Part shown: positions 56,800 through 64,000 of the stretch, piece by piece
Layout: each line of letters starts with the position of its first letter
Position numbering within the stretch: position 1 is the first letter of the stretch
Assembly: GCF_024505185.1 (NCBI RefSeq)
Contig: NZ_JANIBJ010000017.1
Span: 1-64,000 of the forward strand
DNA: 64,000 nucleotides
Direction: 5' to 3'
Source: Methylomonas subterranea
GTDB lineage: Bacteria; Pseudomonadota; Gammaproteobacteria; Methylococcales; Methylomonadaceae
Translations under genes and position numbers: made by a program
Notes under the pieces: generated by a model
Told to the model about the DNA's origin: nothing
Seen by the model: only the letters and a program-made list of their open reading frames with translations
Databases searched by the model: none

Positions 56800-58086
56800 A
56801 TGCAGATACATTTAAAAACCCTCGGCTGCCGGCTCAACGAAGCGGAACTGGAAACCTGGGCCCAAGCCTTTCAAGCCAGAGGCCACGGCATTACGCGCGA
56901 TATTCAGGACGCTCAACTCGTCGTCTTGAACTCCTGCGCGGTAACCCAGGACGCAGTTAAAAAATCCAAGCAGCTAATACGCCGCATCCACCGCGACAAC
57001 CCGCAAGCCAATCTGGTGGTCAGCGGTTGTTACGCGACGCTGAATGAAGCAGAAGCCGCGCAATTGATGGGCGTGGATTTGATAGTCGGCAACCAAGATA
57101 AAAACCAGCTGGTGGAAAAAGTCCTAGAAGAATTGAATTTGGACAGCATGCCGGCCATGTCCACCGAACCCGGCGAAATCTCACTGTTCAGCCGCGGCAG
57201 ACAGCGCGCCTTCGTCAAGGTTCAGGACGGCTGCCGCTACCGCTGCACTTTTTGCATCGTCACGGTCGCCCGCGGCGAGGAAAGCAGCCGGCCCATTCAA
57301 GCGGTCGTAGACGAAATCAACGCCTTGCATGCCCAAGGCATTCAAGAAGCCATCATCACCGGCGTACATCTGGGCGGTTATGGCAGCGACATTAACAGTA
57401 ATCTGGTCGAACTGGTGTCGGAAATCTTAAATAAAACCGAGATTCCACGCCTACGCATGGGTTCATTGGAGCCGTGGGAGCTGCCGGAAGGCTTCTTCGA
57501 ATTGTTCAAAAACCCACGCCTGATGCCGCACTTGCATCTACCCTTGCAAAGCGGCAGCGACAGCGTATTGCGGCGCATGGCGCGGCGTTGCAAGACGGCC
57601 GAATTCGCCGAGCTGGTGTCGAAAGCCAGAGCCGCGATTCCGCATTTCAATATCACCACGGACATCATCGTCGGCTTTCCCGGCGAAACCGAGGAAGAGT
57701 GGCGGGAAAGCGTCGAATACATCCAAAACCTCGGATTCGGCCATATCCATATCTTCAGTTATTCGCCGCGCGAAGGCACCAAGGCGGCGGGACTGCCGGA
57801 TCAAGTCAGTCGGGAAATCAAGAAGCAGCGCAGCCAGCAACTACACGCCCTGGCGGAAACCATGAGACAGGATTTCGTTGCGGACAATTTGGGTTGTTTG
57901 GCGGAGGTGTTATGGGAGGGCCAAACCGAAGGCCTGGATAATGGCATGACGCGTTATTTCGGCTATACGCCGAATTATCTGCGGGTGGCCTGCAATGTGC
58001 CCGACGGGATCAACCTGGAAAACCGGATACTGCCAGCCCGGCTGCACACGGCCCAGAGCCAGTTCATCGCTGCCCAATTGGATTGA
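56800..58086 (+). CDS. mtaB: tRNA (N6-threonylcarbamoyladenosine-37) methylthiotransferase MtaB
   Basis: A 428-residue radical-SAM methylthiotransferase. The N-terminal UPF0004 domain has the cysteines of LGCRLNEAE, NSCAVTQDA and VSGCYAT. The radical-SAM motif is CRYRCTFC (C-x3-C-x2-C), followed by ITGVHLGGYGSD. LPLQSGSDSVLRRMARR and FPGETEEEW are typical. It makes ms2t6A at tRNA position 37. Confidence 0.92.
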   Translation: MQIHLKTLGCRLNEAELETWAQAFQARGHGITRDIQDAQLVVLNSCAVTQDAVKKSKQLIRRIHRDNPQANLVVSGCYATLNEAEAAQLMGVDLIVGNQDKNQLVEKVLEELNLDSMPAMSTEPGEISLFSRGRQRAFVKVQDGCRYRCTFCIVTVARGEESSRPIQAVVDEINALHAQGIQEAIITGVHLGGYGSDINSNLVELVSEILNKTEIPRLRMGSLEPWELPEGFFELFKNPRLMPHLHLPLQSGSDSVLRRMARRCKTAEFAELVSKARAAIPHFNITTDIIVGFPGETEEEWRESVEYIQNLGFGHIHIFSYSPREGTKAAGLPDQVSREIKKQRSQQLHALAETMRQDFVADNLGCLAEVLWEGQTEGLDNGMTRYFGYTPNYLRVACNVPDGINLENRILPARLHTAQSQFIAAQLD

Positions 58087-58112
58087 CCCGCCAACCGTCG
58101 CCGGAAGCCGCT

Positions 58113-58883
58113 TCAATACGGCTGCACCGGTGGCGCGCCTTCGTGATCGAACAGATTCAACACGTCGTCCTCGGGTACATTGCCGTCGTTGACCAAATAA
58201 TTGCGTTGCGAAAAATAGGCTCCGCGAAAAAAGGCATAACGATCCAGCGCCGCTTCGCTGGCAATGCGTTCGGTTTCCAGGTTGTCCGCCCGCAAATCCG
58301 CCGCATTCAACGCACCCAAGCCGCCCGATACGGCGGTCGATACCGCCGAAGAAGCGAAATAAATGCCGGTATAGCTGATGGGATTCATGGCCACATCGCC
58401 CGCCAGACCCAGCACGCCGCGCGGCGAACTGGGTCCGAGCAGGGGCAGCACCAGATAAGGCCCGGTCGGCACGCCCCATACGCCCAGGGTTTGATCGAAG
58501 TCCTCTTGGTGCTTGGGCAAGCCTACGTTGCCGGCCAAATCGATAAAGCCGGCCAGACCCAAGGTAGTGTTTAACAAGAAGCGGGTACCGTCGAATGCGC
58601 TTTGGGCGAATTTACCTTGCAAGGCGTCATTGAGGGTGACGCGAATATCGCCGATATTACTGAAAAAATTCGAAATGCCGCGATCGACCACGTCGGGAGT
58701 TATCCAGCGATATCCCTTGGCCACCGGCTTCATCACGCGATCGTCCACACCGTCGTTGAAGGATTGCATGCCACGGTTCCAGCCTTCCCACGGATCTCCC
58801 GGATCCGTGGCTCGGACAGACGCGCAGCCGTCCAGCATCAGCAAGGTTCCAAGGATGGTTAACAGCGTGATTTTGATGTGCAT
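58113..58883 (-). CDS. mlaA: MlaA-family outer-membrane lipoprotein, copy 1
   Basis: A 256-residue lipoprotein of the VacJ/MlaA family. The lipobox is LLMLDGCAS. DPWEGWNRGMQSFNDGVDDR, GLPKHQEDFDQTLGVWGVPT and GPSSPRGVLGLAGDVAMNP are family blocks. It acts in retrograde phospholipid transport with porins and the Mla system. A close paralogue lies directly upstream (59033-59818). No mlaBCDEF genes are in the window. Confidence 0.92.
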   Translation of the reverse strand: MHIKITLLTILGTLLMLDGCASVRATDPGDPWEGWNRGMQSFNDGVDDRVMKPVAKGYRWITPDVVDRGISNFFSNIGDIRVTLNDALQGKFAQSAFDGTRFLLNTTLGLAGFIDLAGNVGLPKHQEDFDQTLGVWGVPTGPYLVLPLLGPSSPRGVLGLAGDVAMNPISYTGIYFASSAVSTAVSGGLGALNAADLRADNLETERIASEAALDRYAFFRGAYFSQRNYLVNDGNVPEDDVLNLFDHEGAPPVQPY

Positions 58884-59032
58884 CTGCCTTATCTCCCATA
58901 TCCCGAATATCTGTATAACTTACTCGCTCCGGCGGCTTTTGATTCGCCATCCCATAAAAACTCTCGCGCCCAATAAAAAGACCGCGCGCCAAGGGCATTG
59001 CGGTTTTTTATGTTGACAATGCGCGGCGGAGC

Positions 59033-59818
59033 TTAATACGGATTGGTATTTAGCGGCCCGAAACCCTCGTCCTTCAGCTCTTCAAATTTCAGCACATCGT
59101 CCTCGGGCACGTTGCCGTCCTTGACCAAATAGTTGCGGTTGGACAAATAAGCATCGCGGAAAAACTGATATCGGTCGACCGCCGCTTCGTCCGCCACTTT
59201 GCCCAGCCCCAACAGATCGGAACGGGCATCGATGACTTTTAAAGCGCCGGCGCCCACCGACACCGCCGCGCCTATCCATTCCGGATTAAGATAAAAACCG
59301 GCGTATGTGATGGGATTCATGGCGGCGTCGCCCACCAAACCGACCACGCCCCGCGGCGAACTCGGCCCGAAAAACGGCAAGACGATGTAAGGACCGGTGG
59401 GCACGCCCCACACACCCAGGGTTTGATCGAAATCTTCGTTATGTTTGGGTAAATCGATCATGCTGGCGACATCGATTAAACCGCCGACACCGGCCGTGGT
59501 ATTGACCAGGAAACGGGCCGTGTCCATGCCGGATTGCATGAGTTTGGCTTGCAACAAGTCATTGGTGAAAACGCCGATGTCATCCAGATTACTAAAAAAG
59601 TTGGTCACGGCTTGATCGGCAAAATTCGGCATGACCCAGTTATAACCCTTGGCAACGGGCTGCATGACATAACTGTCCACGTCGTCGTTAAACGACTGCA
59701 CACCCCTGTTCCAGCTCTCCCAGGGGTCCCGTGGATCGGGGTTTTTCACGGTCGCGCACCCGCTCGATAAAGCCAGCGCCCCGACAGCCACCAAAACACT
59801 TGTTATTTTGCCTCGCAT
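59033..59818 (-). CDS. MlaA-family outer-membrane lipoprotein, copy 2
   Basis: A 261-residue lipoprotein from ATG 59818 (MRGKITSVLVAVGALALSSG, lipobox LSSGCA). It is a paralogue of the downstream mlaA, sharing DPWESWNRGVQSFNDDVD, KHNEDFDQTLGVWGVPTGPY and the C-terminal NYLVKDGNVPEDDVL block. A longer frame from 59884 would place the signal peptide inside the protein, so the later start is preferred. Tandem duplication of mlaA within one lineage is the simplest reading. Confidence 0.9.
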   Translation of the reverse strand: MRGKITSVLVAVGALALSSGCATVKNPDPRDPWESWNRGVQSFNDDVDSYVMQPVAKGYNWVMPNFADQAVTNFFSNLDDIGVFTNDLLQAKLMQSGMDTARFLVNTTAGVGGLIDVASMIDLPKHNEDFDQTLGVWGVPTGPYIVLPFFGPSSPRGVVGLVGDAAMNPITYAGFYLNPEWIGAAVSVGAGALKVIDARSDLLGLGKVADEAAVDRYQFFRDAYLSNRNYLVKDGNVPEDDVLKFEELKDEGFGPLNTNPY

Positions 59819-59910
59819 AAGTTTTACCTCATCACCTGATTTATTGTTTATAGCCGTCCGAAACTGACGTAACATATCATACAACCGACTTACCCAGCCA
59901 TAACAGACCC

Positions 59911-60537
59911 ATGCAGATCAGCCACACCCCGCTCGGCAACCGCTTTAGAGGTTATTTACCCGTTGTCGTCGATATCGAAACCGCCGGTTTCAACGCCAAA
60001 AAAAATCCGCTGCTGGAAATCGCCGCCGTCATCGTCGAACAGGACTCGGAAGGTTGGCTGGGCATCACCGAAAAACACCATTGCAACATCGTCCCGTTCA
60101 AAAACTCCGAACTGGATGAGGCCGCCTTGAAATTCACCGGCATCGATCCTTATCATCCGTTTCGCATGGCCGTGGACGAAAAGGAAGCCCTCAATCAATT
60201 GTTCGCGCCGATCAGAGCGGCGGTAAAGCGTAACGAATGCAAACGAGCCATATTGGTGGGCCACAATCCGGCATTCGATATCAATTTTCTGAATGCCGCC
60301 ATTGACCGAACCCAAATAAAACGCAGCCCGTTTCATCCCTTCAGCAGTTTCGATACCGCCACGCTGGGTGGCTTGGTATTCGGCCAAACGGTGCTAGCCA
60401 AAATTGCCGAGGCGGCGGGACTGGAGTGGGACAACCAGCGCGCTCATTCCGCGCTTTACGACGCCGAACAGACTGCGGAGTTGTTCTGCATTATCTATAA
60501 CCGCTGGAAAAAACTGCTGGCTTTCGAAGCCGCCTAA
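59911..60537 (+). CDS. rnt: Ribonuclease T
   Basis: A 208-residue DEDDh exonuclease: VVDIETAGFNAKKNPLLEIA (ExoI, D-x-E), LVGHNPAFDINFLNAAIDRT (ExoII) and HSALYDAEQTAELFC (ExoIII, H-x4-D). It trims the 3' ends of tRNA and other stable RNAs. Divergent from the mlaA paralogue, convergent with grxD. Confidence 0.95.
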   Translation: MQISHTPLGNRFRGYLPVVVDIETAGFNAKKNPLLEIAAVIVEQDSEGWLGITEKHHCNIVPFKNSELDEAALKFTGIDPYHPFRMAVDEKEALNQLFAPIRAAVKRNECKRAILVGHNPAFDINFLNAAIDRTQIKRSPFHPFSSFDTATLGGLVFGQTVLAKIAEAAGLEWDNQRAHSALYDAEQTAELFCIIYNRWKKLLAFEAA

Positions 60538-60553
60538 GCAGTTGCCATCGCAA

Positions 60554-60580
60554 CCGCTTAGGCGGACAATTTCTAAGCGG
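60554..60580. terminator. Hairpin between convergent rnt and grxD
   Basis: An 8-bp stem CCGCTTAG/CTAAGCGG (60554-60561, 60573-60580) with an 11-nt loop overlaps the grxD stop. Confidence 0.5.
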
Positions 60581-60881
60581 CGCCGACCATGCCTTGCAAT
60601 TCGCCTTTATTGAACAAGTCCATCACGATATCGCAACCGCCCACCAATTGCCCGTTCACATACAGTTGAGGATAGGTCGGCCAGTGGGAGTATTCTTTTA
60701 AGGCATCGCGCAACTCGGGATCTTCAAAAATATTGATCGCCCGATAATCGGCGTTGCAGGCTTGTAACACCTGCACCACACGGCCGGAAAAGCCACATTG
60801 CGGAAAGTCGGGAGTGCCCTTCATGTACAAGACCACCGGATAACTGGCCAGTTGTTCTTCAATTCTTTCGATTACGCTCAT
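60573..60881 (-). CDS. grxD: Monothiol glutaredoxin (Grx4 type)
   Basis: A 102-residue CGFS glutaredoxin. The active site is FPQCGFSGR, with the substrate-binding WPTYPQLYVNGQLVGGCDIV. Such proteins carry a bridging 2Fe-2S cluster and pass Fe-S units on. The gene is alone on the minus strand. Confidence 0.95.
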   Translation of the reverse strand: MSVIERIEEQLASYPVVLYMKGTPDFPQCGFSGRVVQVLQACNADYRAINIFEDPELRDALKEYSHWPTYPQLYVNGQLVGGCDIVMDLFNKGELQGMVGAA

Positions 60882-60953
60882 GGGAATTACTCAATCCAAA
60901 ATTAATAACCCAGCGATTTTATCAAGAATAAGCGCCGAGTTAAATAAATCCGC

Positions 60954-61973
60954 TCACGGTCTCGGGGTCGAGGACCGGCAAAATTCGCTACAGATATGAA
61001 ATAGAGTCTCCCATGCGTCTCCTCCCGCCTGCCCCTTGGCCTGCGCATCCGCCTTGGCGCAGTGAAGCAGCAAAGACTCTATGTCGCCGACAGCGAGCCG
61101 GCCCAGAGCCTCCTGCAGCAATGGCCGGCGCATGTCCCTGATTTGATGCCGCTTGAAAACGGCATCCCGATGGCCGCCTTGCGCCAAATCCGCTTGAAGA
61201 TTAAACAAAACCCTGGCCTCGCGGCTAAGCGCCCAAAGCACCACCGGCGCCGCGACACCTTCGGCCTTAAGCCCGTTCAGAATTTTAACGGCCCTGTTCC
61301 GCTTGCCGGCCAGCAAGGCATCGGTCAACTTGAATACATCGAAACGCGAACTGTCGGCAACGGCGGCATCAATCGCCGCTTTGTTTATCGACGCCTGCCC
61401 GTACAGAATGAACAGCTTTTCGATTTCCTGCGCCGCCGCCAACAAATTGCCTTCGATACGTCCAGCCAGACTTTTGAGCGCATCCGGTTCAAGGCGCATG
61501 CCTTTGCGCTCGGCCCGTCTTCGCAACCAAGCCAGCAATTCGGGTCCTTGCAAGGGCCAAACCTGCACCACCGCCCCAAGATGCTCGATAGCCTGAAACC
61601 ATTGGGATTTTTGGCCGGCGGCGTCGATTTTGCCGGCGGTAATCAGCAAAAGCGTGTCGGCCGGCAAGCGTTGGCAGTAGGCCGTCAAGGCCTTACTGCC
61701 TTCCTGGCCCGGCTTTGCCGACGGCAGACGCAAATCGATCAGTTTTTTATCGGCGAAAATCGACAACGAGTCGGCTTCTTCGGCCAATTGCGGCCATTCA
61801 TTACCCTGCTCGATGGCGATGACTTCCCGCACCGTATATTCAGCCCGTCTGGCTGCGGCCCGAACGGCGTCGGCGGCCTCGCCGACTTGCAAGGGCTCGT
61901 CGCCGGTGATCAGATAAACCGGCCGCAAGGATTGACGTAGCGCTTCTTCCAGTTGATCCGGCTTGACTCGCAT
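60954..61973 (-). CDS. holA: DNA polymerase III subunit delta
   Basis: A 339-residue clamp-loader subunit. PVYLITGDEPLQVGEAADAV opens the protein, followed by LLITAGKIDAAGQKSQWFQA, EIEKLFILYGQASINKAAID and VLWALSREARVLF. It opens the beta clamp together with delta' and gamma/tau. It starts 8 bp after the lptE stop. Confidence 0.93.
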   Translation of the reverse strand: MRVKPDQLEEALRQSLRPVYLITGDEPLQVGEAADAVRAAARRAEYTVREVIAIEQGNEWPQLAEEADSLSIFADKKLIDLRLPSAKPGQEGSKALTAYCQRLPADTLLLITAGKIDAAGQKSQWFQAIEHLGAVVQVWPLQGPELLAWLRRRAERKGMRLEPDALKSLAGRIEGNLLAAAQEIEKLFILYGQASINKAAIDAAVADSSRFDVFKLTDALLAGKRNRAVKILNGLKAEGVAAPVVLWALSREARVLFNLQADLAQGGHRDAVFKRHQIRDMRRPLLQEALGRLAVGDIESLLLHCAKADAQAKGQAGGDAWETLFHICSEFCRSSTPRP

Positions 61974-61981
61974 GCCCGAGT

Positions 61982-62482
61982 TCAGGGCTTTTGATTTTCT
62001 ATCGCAGCCTGTGCCCTAGCCATCATCATGCGCACGGCTTGCCTATAGATTTCGCTTTGTATCATGTTTTCTTCGTTTTCCTTGGCCAGAATCGCCGTCT
62101 GGTCGTTGAAAAACTCGCGGCTGATCTCTATGGTCTGCTCTTCCTGCAGGGGGTTTTCCTTACTGTCGTAAAACTGGAATCTCAGATAATAATTGAGTTC
62201 CACTTCGCTGGATTTACCGGTCGAACCCACCGACAACACGCGGCGGCGGAAATCTTCCTTTAATACCTTGACCACTACGCCGGCATCATTTGGCGAGATT
62301 GCCAGTTTTCCGTCCGAAGCCTTCAAAACCGCCTTGGTTTCAGCGTGCAGCGCTCCGGAAGCTCCGAACAAATACAGGCTTTTCAGGGCGGCCGGCAAGG
62401 CAATCGTACCGCGCAAATGATAACCGCAGGCGGTCAACATACCCAGGACAACGATCAAAACGATTTTCCGGATTTTTTTCAT
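61982..62482 (-). CDS. lptE: LPS-assembly lipoprotein LptE
   Basis: A 166-residue lipoprotein. Signal peptide and lipobox are KIVLIVVLGMLTACGYHLRG. It plugs LptD and helps insert LPS in the outer membrane. ATG 62482 is preferred, as an upstream in-frame start would put 11 residues before the signal peptide. Part of the conserved leuS-lptE-holA set. Confidence 0.92.
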   Translation of the reverse strand: MKKIRKIVLIVVLGMLTACGYHLRGTIALPAALKSLYLFGASGALHAETKAVLKASDGKLAISPNDAGVVVKVLKEDFRRRVLSVGSTGKSSEVELNYYLRFQFYDSKENPLQEEQTIEISREFFNDQTAILAKENEENMIQSEIYRQAVRMMMARAQAAIENQKP

Positions 62483-62507
62483 CAGCTTGGTTCTTTTGAT
62501 TAACGGA

Positions 62508-64000
62508 TCAGACAACGATGTTTACCAGCTTTTGCGGCACTACGATCAGTTTTTTCACGGGTTTACCGTCTAGATAACGCTGCACGTTCTCGTCGGCCAG
62601 GGCCAGGGCTTCGATTTGCTCTTTACCGGCCCCCGCCGCTACCGCCAATTTGCCTCTCAACTTGCCGTTTACCTGCACCACCATCTCAATGGCATCCTGG
62701 GCCAACGCCGCTTCATCAAGCGTTGGCCAAGCCGCCAGTACGATATCGCCGCCGTGACCCAACTCGTTCCATAATTGTTGCGCCGCATGCGGAATAATGG
62801 GTGCCAGCATCAGCACGATGGCTTCCAGCACCTCCTGCCGTAGCGCGCGGCCGTTGTTGCTGTCGTCCTCGAATTTGTTCAAGGCGTTGACCAGTTCCAT
62901 ATTGGCGGCAATCGCGGTATTGAAGGTATGCCGGCGGGCCATGTCGTCGGTGACTTTCTGCAAGGCTTGGTGCAACTGGCGGCGCAACGCTTTCTGCCCG
63001 TCACTCAAGGCGGATTTGTCCGGAGCCGCTTGCGGCAGGCCGGCTTGCACATGCAGATAAACTTGCCGCCATAGACGCTTCAGAAACCTGAACGCGCCTT
63101 CAACGCCGTCATCGTTCCATTCCAGGGATTGATCGGGCGGCGAAGTAAACATGGTGTACAAACGCACGGTATCGGCGCCGTATTTGTCGATCAGCACTTG
63201 CGGGTCGACGCCGTTATTTTTGGATTTGGACATTTTCTCGATGGCGCCCACAGTGACAGGCGAACCGTCTTCCAGCAGCTTGGCGCCGACGATCTTGCCC
63301 TTGGCGTCGCGCTCGACTTCGATCTGGGTCAGATTGTAATAACGCTTATGACCGTGCTCGTCGATTTGGTAAAACGTCTCCGCCACCACCATGCCCTGGG
63401 TCAACAGGTTCTTAAACGGCTCGTCGCAGACGATCAAACCCTCGTCGCGCAACAATTTGGTATAAAAGCGCGCATACAGCAAATGCAGAATGGCGTGTTC
63501 GATGCCGCCGATGTAATGGTCGACCGGCAGCCAAAAATTGGCGCGTTGGTCCAGCATCGCGCCATGGCAATCGTTGCTGGCGTAGCGGGCAAAATACCAG
63601 GACGACTCCATGAAGGTATCGAAGGTATCGGTTTCGCGGCGGGCCGGCTTGCCGCATTTCGGGCAAGCGGTGTGCGGGAAGGTCGGATGCGCGGCCAATG
63701 GCGATTGCGAACCATCCAGCACCACGTCGCGCGGCAACGTCACCGGCAATTGGTCGTCGGGGACGGGCACCGTACCGCAGTCGTCGCAGTAAATCACCGG
63801 CACCGGCGCGCCCCAGTAACGTTGGCGCGATACGCCCCAGTCGCGCAATCTGAAATTGGTTTTACGTTCACCCCTACCCAATGCGGCCAACTTGGCGGCG
63901 ATGGCGTCGAAGGCTTGTCTGAAATCCAAACCGTCGAATTCGGCGGAATTTTTCAATACACCCTTATCGGTAAAGGCTTTATCGGCCACGCTGTCGTCGG
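62508..64000 (-). CDS. leuS: Leucyl-tRNA synthetase, 3' part (cut by window end)
   Basis: About 497 C-terminal residues; the frame stays open to the window end. The KMSKS motif is intact ([20 protein letters not shown]), and a CxxC pair lies in [20 protein letters not shown]. The C-terminal anticodon-binding and leucine-specific domains follow. The catalytic HIGH motif must lie beyond the window. It is first in the leuS-lptE-holA set. Confidence 0.96.
   Translation of the reverse strand, partial: DDSVADKAFTDKGVLKNSAEFDGLDFRQAFDAIAAKLAALGRGERKTNFRLRDWGVSRQRYWGAPVPVIYCDDCGTVPVPDDQLPVTLPRDVVLDGSQSPLAAHPTFPHTACPKCGKPARRETDTFDTFMESSWYFARYASNDCHGAMLDQRANFWLPVDHYIGGIEHAILHLLYARFYTKLLRDEGLIVCDEPFKNLLTQGMVVAETFYQIDEHGHKRYYNLTQIEVERDAKGKIVGAKLLEDGSPVTVGAIEKMSKSKNNGVDPQVLIDKYGADTVRLYTMFTSPPDQSLEWNDDGVEGAFRFLKRLWRQVYLHVQAGLPQAAPDKSALSDGQKALRRQLHQALQKVTDDMARRHTFNTAIAANMELVNALNKFEDDSNNGRALRQEVLEAIVLMLAPIIPHAAQQLWNELGHGGDIVLAAWPTLDEAALAQDAIEMVVQVNGKLRGKLAVAAGAGKEQIEALALADENVQRYLDGKPVKKLIVVPQKLVNIVV

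Overview
The window reads as chromosomal DNA of a nitrogen-fixing gammaproteobacterium, most likely a type I methanotroph close to Methylomonas. This is inferred from the NifL-controlled nifLA pair divergent from an rnf cluster, the gamma-type queG/nnr/tsaE/amidase/mutL/miaA and leuS/lptE/holA arrangements, and the moderately high GC. No methane-oxidation gene lies in the window and no database search was possible.

Region 1 (1 to about 5250) is an accessory scar. It holds a class II Fic protein, a P4-type integrase with an internal deletion, and two copies of a tRNA-Ser 3'-end sequence (3270-3286 and 5176-5192), each followed by a hairpin terminator. Between the two copies lie fragments of a decayed minus-strand defence-like operon: helicase C-terminus, vapB, frameshifted vapC, a 54-residue ORF and a methylase N-terminus.

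Region 2 (5451-16154) is a nitrogen-fixation block. nifL-nifA (minus) diverge from rnfABCDGEH and three further genes (an unknown, a rhodanese and a NafY-like protein). The shared intergenic region has a sigma-54 -24/-12 element facing each way and two NifA-type TGT-N10-ACA sites, placed almost symmetrically. The block would couple nif regulation to membrane electron delivery to nitrogenase and cofactor handling.

Region 3 (16351-24300) has a cytosolic 5'-nucleotidase gene and a surface-glycan operon (GDP-mannose 4,6-dehydratase-like, two GT4 glycosyltransferases, ABC exporter). Next comes a GT2-like gene bracketed by 107-bp inverted repeats of 96 percent identity and, outside those, by 53-bp direct repeats.

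Region 4 (24595-39317) encodes three giant sensory proteins: a MASE1 hybrid histidine kinase with two receivers and an HPt, a REC-REC-PAS-GAF-GGDEF-EAL-REC protein with a degenerate GGDEF, and a PAS/GAF-GGDEF-EAL protein split by a frameshift at a run of nine T. REP/REPIN-like palindromes separate the last two and also occur around the GT2 gene.

Region 5 (39332-64000) is mostly housekeeping: nspC, fau, miaA, mutL, amidase, tsaE and nnr on the minus strand; queG, infA, clpSA, a Nudix gene, mnmA, a GIY-YIG gene, purB, a nucleoside-gate protein, mtaB, two tandem mlaA paralogues, rnt, grxD, holA, lptE and the 3' part of leuS.
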